The notes under the pieces are model-generated. The model ran no database searches. It was given only the letters and a program-made list of their open reading frames with translations, and was not told the origin of the DNA. A stretch of DNA of 64,000 nucleotides from positions 1-64,000 of the forward strand of contig CAMLJY010000031.1 of the NCBI GenBank assembly GCA_946480465.1, in the 5' to 3' direction. Positions 47,328-56,927 of the stretch are shown here, piece after piece. A program made the translations under genes and the position numbers. This stretch comes from an uncultured Burkholderiales bacterium (GTDB lineage Bacteria; Pseudomonadota; Gammaproteobacteria; Burkholderiales; Burkholderiaceae). Numbering within the stretch: the stretch's first letter is position 1; each line of letters starts with the position of its first letter.

Positions 47328-48191
47328 ATGGGCCCGCGCGCCGTTCCCGTTCTCTTCGTCCTCCTCTGGTCCACCGGATTCATCGGCGCACGCCTGGGCG
47401 TGCCGCATGCGCCGCCGCTGGTGTTCCTGGCGCTGCGCTATGCGGCCGTCATCGCGCTGATGGCGCTGGTCGCGCTGGTGACGCGCGCGCCCTGGCCGCG
47501 TGGGCGCGAGGCCTGGGTCAACATCGGCATCGCCGGGCTGCTGATGCATGGCCTCTACCTGGGCGGCGTCTTCATCGCCATCAGCCAGGGCCTGCCGGCC
47601 GGCGTCACCAGCCTGGTGGTGGGCCTGCAGCCGCTGCTGACGGCGGTGGTGGCGGCCGGCTGGCTGGGTGATCGGCTGGGCGGGCGGCAGTGGGCCGGGC
47701 TGGGGCTGGGTTTCGTCGGTGTCGCGCTGGTGGTGTCGCGGCAGCTCGGCGGCGGCGCCGCCACTGTCTTCTCGGTGGGTGGCCTTCCGGCGGCGGTGCT
47801 GGCACTGGTCGCGATCACCGCCGGCACGCTGTGGCAGAAGCGCCGCTGCCCGGCCTTCGATTGGCGCACCGGCCTGGTCGTGCAGTTCATCCCGGCCCTC
47901 GTCGCCACCGCGCTGGCCGCCGTGCTGACCGAGCCGATGCAGGTGCACTGGACCGGCGAGTTCATCTTCGCGCTGGCTTGGCTGGTGCTGGTGCTGTCGC
48001 TGGGGGCCATCACGCTGCTGAACATGCTGATCCGCGCCGGCACTGCGGTGGACAGTGCGAGCCTGTTCTACCTGGTGCCGCCGGTGACGGCGCTGGTGGC
48101 CTGGGCGCTGTTCGACGAGCGGCTGACGCCCTTGTCGCTGGCCGGCATGGCGCTGGCCGGGGCAGGGGTGTGGTTGGCGCGGGCCCGCTAG
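47328..48191 (+). CDS. EamA/DMT-family transporter
   Basis: A 287-residue inner membrane protein of ten hydrophobic helices in two EamA repeats. The first repeat starts VLFVLLWSTGFIGARLGV, the typical DMT opening; the second includes LALVAITAGTLWQKR and ends LTPLSLAGMALAGAGVWLARA. Such proteins are drug/metabolite exporters with wide substrate range. The start at 47328 places the first helix at the N-terminus. It is divergent from the recQ gene and convergent, by 23 bp, with the M23-like gene. Confidence 0.9.
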   Translation: MGPRAVPVLFVLLWSTGFIGARLGVPHAPPLVFLALRYAAVIALMALVALVTRAPWPRGREAWVNIGIAGLLMHGLYLGGVFIAISQGLPAGVTSLVVGLQPLLTAVVAAGWLGDRLGGRQWAGLGLGFVGVALVVSRQLGGGAATVFSVGGLPAAVLALVAITAGTLWQKRRCPAFDWRTGLVVQFIPALVATALAAVLTEPMQVHWTGEFIFALAWLVLVLSLGAITLLNMLIRAGTAVDSASLFYLVPPVTALVAWALFDERLTPLSLAGMALAGAGVWLARAR

Positions 48192-48214
48192 CGCCGGCCT
48201 GCCTGGAGGGTGTG

Positions 48215-49270
48215 CTACTGCAGGATATGAGCGGCCACGTGGCTGCCTGTCTGGAGCATGCCGGCGCAGGCCGCCGCTTCGCTGCTGCCGAGGCCGTAGC
48301 CGGCGTGGATGACGGTGCCGGCGAGCGCCGACAGGTCGGTCGGCGCGCTGACGAGCGGCAAGTCGGCCGAGGCGGGCAACGGACCCGTCGCCACCGCCAT
48401 CGCGCCAGCGCAGCCGCCGAACGGCGCCCAGCCGCCCGGCGACCACAGGAAAAGGCCGCCGCCGGCCGCTGGCGGCAGCGCGGCGGCGACGAATAGCCGC
48501 CCGGGCTGGCCGATCACATCGGGCGGCAGCACGAGTTGAAGGCGCAGGGTTTGCGCCTGCAGCGGGCCCTGCACCTGTGCCTGCGCGGATGGGGGCGTGT
48601 TGCCGCGAAGCGGAACGTGTTCGCGCGCTTCGGCCGGCGCATCGATGAACTGCTCGCCACTGCACTGCAGCGGCGATGCGTCGCGGTCGGCGCGCGGGGT
48701 GACCAGCATGTCGCGGCTGGCGATGCCGCGCGCCTGGTAGGCGGCAAAGGCGGCGTCGGTCAGCGTCTCGAAATAGGAGACCAGGCGGAAGCCCTGTGTC
48801 GAATCGACCCGCACCGCGATGTCCGATGCGGTCTGCGTGCCGACGTGCGTGCCCAGCGGCTGCCCCGCCGCGACGGGCTCGCCTTCCGCCAATGCCCGCG
48901 ACAGGGCGACGTGGAACAGGACGAAGGTGAACTGCGGCTGGTCCGCCGCGGTGATCTGCACCTGCCACCCGGCCCATTCGGGGAACGTGCGGGTGACCGT
49001 GCCGCGCACCGGCGACACGATGGCGGTGCTGGCGTCCGGGAACATGAAGTAGTGCTTCATGGAGCGACAGCGCTCGACGTTGTCGGAGTAATCGTGCCCG
49101 ATGCCCGAACGGAACTTCGACAGGCGCGAGACCTTCGCGAGGTCGATGTAGTTGACGTCGACGAAACGCGGCACGCCCAGGCGCTCGAGGTCGTAGGGCG
49201 CCGCGGGGGTGATCCCGGCGGCGCCGAGCAGCCCGGCCGCGAGCAGCCATCGCAGGGGCAGTGAGACCAT
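48215..49270 (-). CDS. Secreted M23-like protein
   Basis: A 351-residue exported protein (signal LRWLLAAGLLGAAGITPAAP). The middle resembles a LytM/M23 peptidase: SGIGHDYSDNVERCRSMKHYF, then VRGTVTRTFPEWAGWQVQI, FTFVLFHVALS and GEPVAAGQPLGTHVG. The metal positions are only partly kept (His/Asp in GHDYSD and a single His where HxH is usual), so it may be a non-catalytic homologue. The C-terminal half is Ala/Gly-rich and unassigned. The gene is preceded by a 12-bp tandem repeat array. Confidence 0.65.
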   Translation of the reverse strand: MVSLPLRWLLAAGLLGAAGITPAAPYDLERLGVPRFVDVNYIDLAKVSRLSKFRSGIGHDYSDNVERCRSMKHYFMFPDASTAIVSPVRGTVTRTFPEWAGWQVQITAADQPQFTFVLFHVALSRALAEGEPVAAGQPLGTHVGTQTASDIAVRVDSTQGFRLVSYFETLTDAAFAAYQARGIASRDMLVTPRADRDASPLQCSGEQFIDAPAEAREHVPLRGNTPPSAQAQVQGPLQAQTLRLQLVLPPDVIGQPGRLFVAAALPPAAGGGLFLWSPGGWAPFGGCAGAMAVATGPLPASADLPLVSAPTDLSALAGTVIHAGYGLGSSEAAACAGMLQTGSHVAAHILQ

Positions 49271-49329
49271 GCCGCGTTTTCGGCAGCGGCCGCGGGGGCT
49301 TGAGGGGTGGGCTCGAGGGGCCGTGGCTG

Positions 49330-49389
49330 GCGCGGTCCCAAGCACGGGCCCCGGCGCGGCCCCAAGCGCGGCCCCAAGCGCCGCCCCAG
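49330..49389. repeat. 12-bp tandem repeat, five copies
   Basis: Unit GCGCGGCCCCAA, with copies starting at 49330, 49342, 49354, 49366 and 49378; the third and fourth are identical. It lies between the M23-like gene start (49270) and the end of lhr (49451). The unit is similar to the 12-bp repeat inside the TonB-C-like gene at about 34170. Confidence 0.9.
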
Positions 49390-49450
49390 GTAGCACGTGA
49401 CGCGGCAGGGACGACGGGCCGCCGGTCCGCGCTGAAGCGGCCGTGAGCCG

Positions 49451-52400
49451 CTATGGCCGGCGATGAGCGTCCATCGCCGTGCCGGTGCCCGGGCGCCCGC
49501 TGTCGCGCAGCCGCAGCGCCGGGGCCAGCGTCAGGGCGCGCGTCACCGCGTGGCGCTGTGCCGGCTCGACGTCGTGCAGGAACTCGACCTGGCCCGCGAT
49601 GCTGGTGGCCAGCGGCAGGCCGTCGCGGAACGCGACGCGCGCACCGGCGACGCGCGGCGGCTTCGGCCCCGGCAGCAGCGTGCCCAGCAGGTTGGCGGGG
49701 TCGGCGGCGGCCAGGCTGATGCATTCGCCATCCGGCGCGCGCCGCCGCGCCTGGCGCAGGCCGGCGATGGCCTCGGGCAGCGCGAACTGCTCGCCGGTCA
49801 GGCCGGCGATGAAGCGGCCGCCGCGCACCTCGCCGCGTGCCTCCAGGCGCTGGTAGACGCGCACCAGCTCGCGCCACGGTGGCAGCCAGGGGGCTTCACG
49901 CTCCAGCAGGCGCCAGCAGACCACGCCGTAGCGGCGCAGCAGCACGCGGGCAACGTGCTCGGCGGCGGCCGCCGCGTCTTCGGCCGGCGAGGGCGCGGGC
50001 GGCGCGGCCTCCGGCGATGCCGGCGGTGCCGGCGATGCTGCGGGCGCACCGGCGATCAGCGCCCAGCGGCCGGCATCGGCCATGCCGTACAGCGGTGCCC
50101 GCCGGCCGCGGGTGGCCGGCGCGCCGCGCTTGGACGCGGGCACGAGCAGCGCCCGCAGGCCGGCAAAGCTGTCGCAGGTGACGCGGCCGTGCACCACCAG
50201 CTCGGCCAGCGCCTCTTCCACCTCGGCACGCAGCAGGCGGCACCCGCGCTCGATCTCGTCGAAGAAGGACGCGCCCCGGGCCGCGAGGAACTCGGCGACG
50301 CGGCGTGCGCGCCAGCCCAGGGCGGCATCGTCGCGCGTGGCGTCGGACAGCGTGGACCACAGCGCGGCCGCCGGCCGCGGCAGCAGCACGATGGGCGCGG
50401 CGCGCAGCGAGGCGCCGCTGCCGGCGCCGTCGCCCGCCGGCGCGCGCAGCCGCGCCCACACGCTGCGGCCAGCGCTGGTCAGGCTGTCCAGCCAGTGCGG
50501 CGCGTAGTCGTCGACACGCGCGGCCAGGATCTCGGATTCCCACAGCGCGGCCGGCGCCTCGTAGCCTTCCAGCTGCGCCAGCACCTCGGCCAGCGCCGCG
50601 GGTCCACTGGCGCGGGCATCCAGCGCGACGCGCTGCCAGTCGAACAGGAAGCGGGCGAAGTCGCGCGGCTCCACCGGTTCGATCTCGCGCCGCAGGCGCC
50701 CCAGCGTGTAGCGGTGGATGCGGGCCAGCAGGTGGCGTTCGCACCATTCGAGGCCGGTGGCGTCGGACGCCCCATGGCCGGACGGGGTCGCATCCGGGGA
50801 GTAGCGGCCCTGCATCGCGCTGCCTTCGCGCTGCAGGGCCAGCAGGCCTTGTTCGATGCGCGGCAGCGGCAGGTGCAGCAGCGCGGCCAGGGCCTCGGCG
50901 CGCACCGGTCCCATCGCGGACAGGCGCGAGCGCAGCAGCTCGCGCAGCGGCTCGTCGTCGGCCGCGGCGGGCGGGGCCGGCCCGGTCGGCGTGATCGCGG
51001 GTGAGGCCGCGGCGCCGGGGTACAGCGGCGCCAGGCGGGCCAGGCGCTCGGCCGTCACCCACAGCGCGAAGGGCCGGCCATCGGCCTGCCCTGACAGGCA
51101 AGTGACGCGGCCATCGTCGGCCAGGGCCTTCAGCCAGCCGGTCCAGCCGGCGTGCTGCGCGGCCTCGCCGTCCGGCACCAGGGCCAGCATGCCCAGCGCC
51201 TCGTGCATCTCGTCGCTGTTGCGTGGCGTGGGCCAGGCTTCCTCGCGCACCGCGGCAATGGCCTCGGGGTCCAGGCGGCCCAGCGCGTCGACGTGGCCCG
51301 CGTCGCCAAAGCGCCGCGCCATCACCGCCTGCGTGCGGCGTTCTTCCAGCGGCGCGTCGTCCAGGAAGGCATAGGGGCGGGCGTTCAGCACCTCGGCGGC
51401 CAGCGGCGAGGGGGCGGACAGGTCGCGCGTGAGCACCTGCACCGCGCCGGATTCGATGTCGCGCAGCAGCGCCAGCCAGCGCTCGGCATCCATTGCCTCG
51501 TGCAGGCAGTCGTCCAGCGTTTGCGCCACCAGCGGGTGGTCGGGCACGTCGCGCGGGCCGGTGAGGTTCTCGGCGCAGGCCACCTGGTCGGGAAAGACGG
51601 CGGCCAGCAGGTCTTCCGACTTCATGCGCTGCAGCTGCGGCGCCACCTTGCGGCCGCCCACATAGCGCGGCAGCGCCAGCGCGGTGGTGGCGGTCCAGCG
51701 CCAGCGCACGGCAAACAGCGGCGCGTCCAGCAGCGCCTGCACCAGCACGTCCAGCGCGGTGGCCGAACGCAGGTAGCGCGGCACCTCGTCCAGCGGGAAG
51801 CTGTGGCTCTCGGACAGCGACAGCACGATGGCGTCCTCCGTCGCCGCGGCCTGCAGCTCGAAATTGAACTGGCGGCAGAAGCGCTTGCGCAGCGCCAGCC
51901 CCCAGGCCTTGTTGACGCGGCTGCCGAAGGGCGAGTGGATCACCAGCTGCATGCCGCCGGAGGCATCGAAGAAGCGTTCGAGCACGATGCAGCGCTGCGT
52001 CGGCATCGCGCCCAGGGCCTCCTGGCCGCGGGCCAGGTAGTGCACGACCTGCTGCGCGGCTTCGCGGTGGCCGCTCAGTTTGGACGCCAGGTCGCCGATG
52101 GCCGCCTCGGGGCCGCCGGCACCCAGGTGCACGGCCACCTCGGCGCGCAGGCGCGAGACGGCGAAGGACAGCTCGTCGCTGCGCCCCGGTGCCTCGCCGA
52201 GCCAGAACGGGATGTTGGGCGGCGCGCCCTGGGCGTCTTCGACGCGCACGCGGCCGGGTTCCACGCGCAGGATGCGGTAGCTGGTATTGCCCAGCTGGAA
52301 GATGTCGCCGGCGATGCTCTCGACCGCGAAGTCTTCGTTGACGGTGCCGATGCGGTCGGCCTGCGGCTCCAGCACCACCGCGTAGTCGCCGGTCTCGGGG

Positions 52401-53899
52401 ATCGTGCCGCCGGAGGTCAGCGCTGTCATGCGCGCGCCGCGGCGCTCGCGCAGCTGGTGGTGCACGCGGTCGTGGTGCACGTAGGCGCCGCGCTGGCCCT
52501 GCCGGGTGCTGAAGCCTTCGGCCAGCATCGTCAGCACCGCGTCGTAGCGCTCGCGCGGCAGTTCGCGGTAGGGCCAGGCGCGGCGCATCAGGTCGAACAG
52601 CGCGCCGTCGTCCCAGGGCTGGCAGGCGGTCTCGGCGACGATCTGCTGCGCCAGCACGTCCAGCGGTGCCGGCGGCACGTGCAGCGCATCCAGCTCGCCG
52701 CGCTGGACGGCGTCCAGCAGCGCGGCGCATTCCACCAGCTCGTCGCGCGAGGACGGGAACAGCCGCGCCTTCGGCACGCCGCCTACCGCGTGACCGGAGC
52801 GGCCAGCGCGCTGCAGGAAGGCGGCGATGGAGCGGGTGGACGCCAGCTGGCACACCAGGTCCACGTCACCGATGTCCAGGCCCAGCTCCAGCGAGGCGGT
52901 GGCCACCAGCACCTTCAGGTCGCCGCGCTTCAGGCGCTGCTCGGCGCGCAGCCGCAGTTCCTTGGCCAGGCTGCCGTGGTGCGCGGCCACGGCGTCCTTG
53001 CCCAGCAGCTCGCCCAGGTGGCGCGCGGTGCGCTCGGCCATGCGGCGGGTGTTGACGAAGACCAGCGTCGTGCGGTGCTGCGTGATCAGCTCCACCAGCC
53101 GCGCATGCACCTGCGCCCACTGGTCGGTGGACATCACCGGCCCGAGCGGCGTGGGCGGCAATTCCAGCGCGAGGTCGCGCTGCTTGGCGTAGCCGATGTC
53201 GACCACCGCGCAGCCGGGCCGCCCGTCGGCTGCCACCGCGGCGGCGCCGACGAGGAAGCGTGCCACTTCATCCAGCGGCTTCTGCGTGGCCGACAGGCCG
53301 ATGCGCACCGGCGGCCGTGCGCACAGCGCCTGCAGCCGTTCCATCGACAGCGCCAGGTGGCTGCCACGCTTGTTGCCGGCCAGCGCGTGGATCTCGTCGA
53401 CGATCAGCGTGCGCGTGGTGGACAGCAGGCGCCGGCCCGACAGCGAGCCCAGCAGCACGTACAGCGATTCCGGCGTGGTCACCAGGATGTGCGGCGGGCG
53501 CTTCAGGCCTTGCTGGCGTTCGCGCGCGGGGGTGTCGCCGGTGCGCACGGCGGTGCGGATGTCCAGCTCGGGCAGGCCCAGCCGCTTCAGCGCGGCGCGG
53601 ATGCCGGCCAGCGGTGCGTCCAGGTTCAGCCGGATGTCGTTGGACAGCGCCTTCAGCGGCGACACGTAGACCACCGCCACCTCGTCGCGCAGGCCCCCTT
53701 CGGCCAGGCCTTCGCGCACCAGCGCGTCCAGCGCGGCGAGGAAGGCGGTGAGCGTCTTGCCCGAGCCGGTGGGCGCGGCCACCAGCGTGTGCCGGCCCTG
53801 CGCGATCGGGGGCCACGCCGCGGCCTGTGCCGGCGTCGGTTGGCGGAAGCTGCGTTCGAACCACTGCGCGACGGCGGGGTGGAAGGTGGCGAGGGGCAT
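49451..53899 (-). CDS. lhr: Large helicase Lhr
   Basis: A 1482-residue superfamily 2 helicase close to the usual length of Lhr (about 1500). Motifs: PTPAQAAAWP, Walker A APTGSGKT, VSPLKALSNDI, TTPESLYVLL, DEIH (VDEIHALAGNKRG), LSATQKP and a helicase C domain with VATASLELGLDIG and FLQRAGRSGH. The remainder is the Lhr core winged-helix and long C-terminal region with DEAD/H-associated sequences. The start at 53899 immediately precedes FHPAVAQWF; the frame is open far upstream but that part overlaps the TonB receptor gene and is non-coding. Lhr acts in DNA repair. It follows the TonB receptor gene on the same strand. Confidence 0.92.
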   Translation of the reverse strand: MPLATFHPAVAQWFERSFRQPTPAQAAAWPPIAQGRHTLVAAPTGSGKTLTAFLAALDALVREGLAEGGLRDEVAVVYVSPLKALSNDIRLNLDAPLAGIRAALKRLGLPELDIRTAVRTGDTPARERQQGLKRPPHILVTTPESLYVLLGSLSGRRLLSTTRTLIVDEIHALAGNKRGSHLALSMERLQALCARPPVRIGLSATQKPLDEVARFLVGAAAVAADGRPGCAVVDIGYAKQRDLALELPPTPLGPVMSTDQWAQVHARLVELITQHRTTLVFVNTRRMAERTARHLGELLGKDAVAAHHGSLAKELRLRAEQRLKRGDLKVLVATASLELGLDIGDVDLVCQLASTRSIAAFLQRAGRSGHAVGGVPKARLFPSSRDELVECAALLDAVQRGELDALHVPPAPLDVLAQQIVAETACQPWDDGALFDLMRRAWPYRELPRERYDAVLTMLAEGFSTRQGQRGAYVHHDRVHHQLRERRGARMTALTSGGTIPETGDYAVVLEPQADRIGTVNEDFAVESIAGDIFQLGNTSYRILRVEPGRVRVEDAQGAPPNIPFWLGEAPGRSDELSFAVSRLRAEVAVHLGAGGPEAAIGDLASKLSGHREAAQQVVHYLARGQEALGAMPTQRCIVLERFFDASGGMQLVIHSPFGSRVNKAWGLALRKRFCRQFNFELQAAATEDAIVLSLSESHSFPLDEVPRYLRSATALDVLVQALLDAPLFAVRWRWTATTALALPRYVGGRKVAPQLQRMKSEDLLAAVFPDQVACAENLTGPRDVPDHPLVAQTLDDCLHEAMDAERWLALLRDIESGAVQVLTRDLSAPSPLAAEVLNARPYAFLDDAPLEERRTQAVMARRFGDAGHVDALGRLDPEAIAAVREEAWPTPRNSDEMHEALGMLALVPDGEAAQHAGWTGWLKALADDGRVTCLSGQADGRPFALWVTAERLARLAPLYPGAAASPAITPTGPAPPAAADDEPLRELLRSRLSAMGPVRAEALAALLHLPLPRIEQGLLALQREGSAMQGRYSPDATPSGHGASDATGLEWCERHLLARIHRYTLGRLRREIEPVEPRDFARFLFDWQRVALDARASGPAALAEVLAQLEGYEAPAALWESEILAARVDDYAPHWLDSLTSAGRSVWARLRAPAGDGAGSGASLRAAPIVLLPRPAAALWSTLSDATRDDAALGWRARRVAEFLAARGASFFDEIERGCRLLRAEVEEALAELVVHGRVTCDSFAGLRALLVPASKRGAPATRGRRAPLYGMADAGRWALIAGAPAASPAPPASPEAAPPAPSPAEDAAAAAEHVARVLLRRYGVVCWRLLEREAPWLPPWRELVRVYQRLEARGEVRGGRFIAGLTGEQFALPEAIAGLRQARRRAPDGECISLAAADPANLLGTLLPGPKPPRVAGARVAFRDGLPLATSIAGQVEFLHDVEPAQRHAVTRALTLAPALRLRDSGRPGTGTAMDAHRRP

Positions 53900-54024
53900 G
53901 GGGCCGGATGCTGGAGTGCGGCGCGCCAGCGCGCTGCCGGCAGGGATCGGCGACCTTAACCTGAAAGCGGCAGCCCGGGATTCGGCAGGGGCGGGCGGCT
54001 GCGGACAACGCCCTGTCAGCAGCC

Positions 54025-56127
54025 TCAGGTCGCGCAGCTGGCCTGCAGCGAGACGCTGCGCGGCGCCATCGGCAGGTCGTTGCGGACCAGGCCGGGGGCC
54101 AGGCTGGGCTCGCGCACGTCGGCGTTGCCGGCGTTCTGCACCAGCAGCGACAGGTCGCAGCCGCCGCGGTGCGGCGTGCTGCGCAGGCCCAGGTCCAGCG
54201 TGGTGGCGTCCTTGACCGGCGGCCGCGCATCGCCCGGCGCGCGCCGGGTGTCGGCCACGTGGTTCAGCGCGGCATGGGCCAGCCATCCGCGGGCGAAGCG
54301 CCATTCCGAGCGCAGGTAGCTCTGCTGGCGCGGGGCATTCGGGGCGCTGAGTCCCGTTCCCAGGTCGATCGAGCGCTGGTGCGCATGGTGGGCCATCATG
54401 CGCAGGCGCGGGCCCGGCTCCCAGGTGGCCTCGGCCTCGAAGCCGCGGCCGTCCTGGCGGCCGATGTTCTGGTAGGTGGCGCCGCTGCCCGGCAGCGCAT
54501 TCGGTACGGTGCGGATGACGTCGCGCATGCGGAAGCGAAACAGGTTGAGGCCCAGTTCCAGCGTGTTCGCCGGGTGCCAGGCCAGGCCCAGCTCGCTGCT
54601 GCGGATCCGCTCGGGCAGCAGCTTCGGGTTGCCGCTGGCCACGGGGTTGTTGATGCTGTACGACTCGGAGTAGTTGGGCGGCCGGAAGGCGGTGCCGTGC
54701 AGCAGCTTGGCGGTCAGCTCGCGGCTGGCGTTCCACACCAGCGCCAGCCGCGGGTTGGTGGTGCCACCGACGTCCGAATAGCGGTCGTGCCGCACGCCGG
54801 CCGTCAGCGTCCAGTCGTTGGCGAACTGCCATTCATCCTGCAGGTAGGCATAGCTCAGGCGCCGGCGGTGCGGCAGCAGGAAGGGGTCCATCCCCGTGTG
54901 GTCGACGAAGGGCCCGGCCGGGACCGGCAGGCCGTTGGGCGCGAAGCGAAAGTTCTTGAACTCCCGCGTGCGGTACATGTCCAGGTCTTCATGGCCCAGG
55001 CCGATGCGCCACAGCTGGCGCGCGAAGCCGCGGTAGCTGGCCACCGCGCCAAGGCGGGTTTGCCGTTCCCAGGTTTCGGGGCTGCCCAGCATGCCGTCTG
55101 GGAAGCTGCCGGTCGGAAAGCGCGTGCCCGGCGGCAACAGCTGCAGCGGCCCCGGAATGCGCTGCGCGTAGTGCATGCGGCTCAGGTGCGCCGACAGTGC
55201 CCAGTGCTCGCTGAACCGCGGCTCCGACCAGCTCAGCGTGGCCACCGCGCGGTCGGTGGCGGCGCGGCCCACGGGGTCGAGCGCGGACGCGATGCCGGCG
55301 CCCGTGCCCAGGTCCTTCAGCTGCCGCAGCGTGACGCGGAACTGCCACGCCCCGAGGCCCAGCGCCAGGCCGCCGTCGATCGCCCGGCCGCCGGTGTCCA
55401 GCGGCCCGGGCGCCAGCGACACGCGGGTGCCGAAGGCGGCGTCGTTGCGGGTCTGTGCATCGGCTTCCACCAAGCGCCGGTAGCCCGCGGTGTCGGTCAG
55501 GCTCAGCCACGCGGCGACGTCGGCCGCGCCCACGGTGCCGCCGTGCTGCAGCCAGGCCTGCGTGGTCTCGAAGGAGGCGCGGCGCAGGCCGGCGCGTGTG
55601 CCTGCCATCTCGGCCGAGTTCTTGGTGACGATGTTGATCACGCCCGAGTAGGCATCCGCCCCGTGCAGCGCCGAGCCGGGGCCGCGCAGCACCTCGATGC
55701 GGGCGATGTGCTGCACCGGGTTCAGCAGCGCCGTCATCAGCCGGTTGCCCTGCAGCAGCACGGCCGTCGGCAGGCCGTCCTGCAGCACCAGCATCTGGGG
55801 CGTGAAGATGGAGTAGATGCCACGCATCACGTACAGCGGCTGGTAGCGGTTGGCGGAACGGCCGACGTGCAAGCCGGGCACGGTCTCGAGCACGTCGTCC
55901 AGGTCCACCGCGCCCATCGCCTCGATGTCGCCGGCCGTGATGACCGTGGCCACCGCGGGCGCGCGGCGCAGCGACTGCGGTGCGCCGGTGGCGATGGTGA
56001 TCAAGGGCCGGGTGCCGTAGGCCTGGGCCAGGTCGTCTTCGTCGGTCGCGCCAGGTGCGGCGTGGGACTGCGTTCCCAGGGCCGCGAGCACGGTGGCGAC
56101 CAGCCAACTGCTCTGCATGGCTCGCAT
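54025..56127 (-). CDS. TonB-dependent outer membrane receptor
   Basis: A 700-residue receptor. Signal peptide (SSWLVATVLAALGTQSHA), then a plug domain: APAVATVITAGDIEAMGAVDL, LDDVLETVPGLHV, LVLQDGLPTAVLLQGNRLM and RIEVLRGPGSALHGADAYSGVINI (in parts), the classical plug signature. The beta-barrel follows. The last residues are RSVSLQASCAT, not the terminal Phe usual for barrels, which is odd. Ligand unknown; no siderophore or cobalamin genes are nearby. The start is 56127 (AAGG upstream) or 56118. Confidence 0.9.
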   Translation of the reverse strand: MRAMQSSWLVATVLAALGTQSHAAPGATDEDDLAQAYGTRPLITIATGAPQSLRRAPAVATVITAGDIEAMGAVDLDDVLETVPGLHVGRSANRYQPLYVMRGIYSIFTPQMLVLQDGLPTAVLLQGNRLMTALLNPVQHIARIEVLRGPGSALHGADAYSGVINIVTKNSAEMAGTRAGLRRASFETTQAWLQHGGTVGAADVAAWLSLTDTAGYRRLVEADAQTRNDAAFGTRVSLAPGPLDTGGRAIDGGLALGLGAWQFRVTLRQLKDLGTGAGIASALDPVGRAATDRAVATLSWSEPRFSEHWALSAHLSRMHYAQRIPGPLQLLPPGTRFPTGSFPDGMLGSPETWERQTRLGAVASYRGFARQLWRIGLGHEDLDMYRTREFKNFRFAPNGLPVPAGPFVDHTGMDPFLLPHRRRLSYAYLQDEWQFANDWTLTAGVRHDRYSDVGGTTNPRLALVWNASRELTAKLLHGTAFRPPNYSESYSINNPVASGNPKLLPERIRSSELGLAWHPANTLELGLNLFRFRMRDVIRTVPNALPGSGATYQNIGRQDGRGFEAEATWEPGPRLRMMAHHAHQRSIDLGTGLSAPNAPRQQSYLRSEWRFARGWLAHAALNHVADTRRAPGDARPPVKDATTLDLGLRSTPHRGGCDLSLLVQNAGNADVREPSLAPGLVRNDLPMAPRSVSLQASCAT

Positions 56128-56329
56128 GGTGCCTTGCGGCGGGCGGGGGCGCATTGGGGGTTCCGGCAGCCTCCCTGGGGAGGGGCTGCTTCCGCGGTGG
56201 GTGGGGATGCTTGCGGGGAGTGCGGGTGGCTCTGCCCATCCGGGCGGGTCTCGTCTTCTCGTGATTTGTGCTTTGGGGTGGACTGCCATCCGGGTGGGTC
56301 CGGTCTTGTGCTTTGTGCGTCTTGCAGTG

Positions 56330-56820
56330 TGCGGTGGACTGCCAAGCGGCCGGGTCTCGCCCCGGCGGGCGAGTCACTTCTTTCTGCTGGCCCAGAAAGA
56401 AGTAACCAAGAAAGAGGGCCTGAACGTCCATCCGTGCATCCGCAGGCTGAATGCATCCGCCACAGTTGTGGCTCGGCACCCTGGCATTCCTAATACCCCG
56501 AACCGTCGGTCAGCAGATTGGCACGTAAGCCGCCCTGGCATGCGAAAGCATGCGGCGTGTCGCGCCCTGAGCGGGACCGCATGGCACGCAAAAGACGCGG
56601 CACTCGTTCGTATGCCAGAGGGTGTTCACTGCCAATCTGGTGACCGACGGTTCGGGGTATTGAAGACGCCGGAGAGGTGAACACACCGTGCTGGAAGCGA
56701 TGGCGTGCGGAGGCACGGATCGGCGTTCAGGCCTTCTTTCTTGGTTACTTCTTTCTGGGCCAGCAGAAAGAAGTGACTCGCCTGCCGGGGCGAGACCCGG
56801 CCGCGTGGTAGTCCACCGCA
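56330..56820. repeat. Compound inverted repeat element, about 490 bp
   Basis: Outer arms of about 113 bp (56330-56444 and 56706-56820) are inverse copies with roughly 90 % match; each contains AGAAAGAAGTAACCAAGAAAG or its inverse next to a CGGGTCTCGCCCCGGC stretch. Inner arms of 32 bp (56492-56523 and 56630-56661) match inversely at 31 of 32 positions. The centre holds the small hairpin GCATGC-GAAA-GCATGC (56537-56552). No transposase is encoded. From memory, the outer-arm sequence occurs in many copies in genomes of Xanthomonadaceae and Burkholderiales, where its frames are often mis-annotated as proteins. Confidence 0.85.
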
Positions 56821-56927
56821 GACTGAAGAGCGCGAGTGCGAGACCCGGCCGGAGAGAAGTGGCAGAAGGCGGCAAATCACCAGGAAGAAGCCAGCCGCGC
56901 GGCGACTCCGAGACCCGCCATCCGCCA

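Noticed and set aside
51152..53959. A forward open frame of over 900 codons opposite lhr
   Set aside because: Composition (Gln/His/Arg/Ala) is that of a mirror frame; the reverse strand carries unmistakable helicase motifs.
53900..54832. An N-terminal extension of Lhr
   Set aside because: The frame stays open but overlaps the TonB receptor coding sequence; helicase similarity begins at the ATG at 53899.
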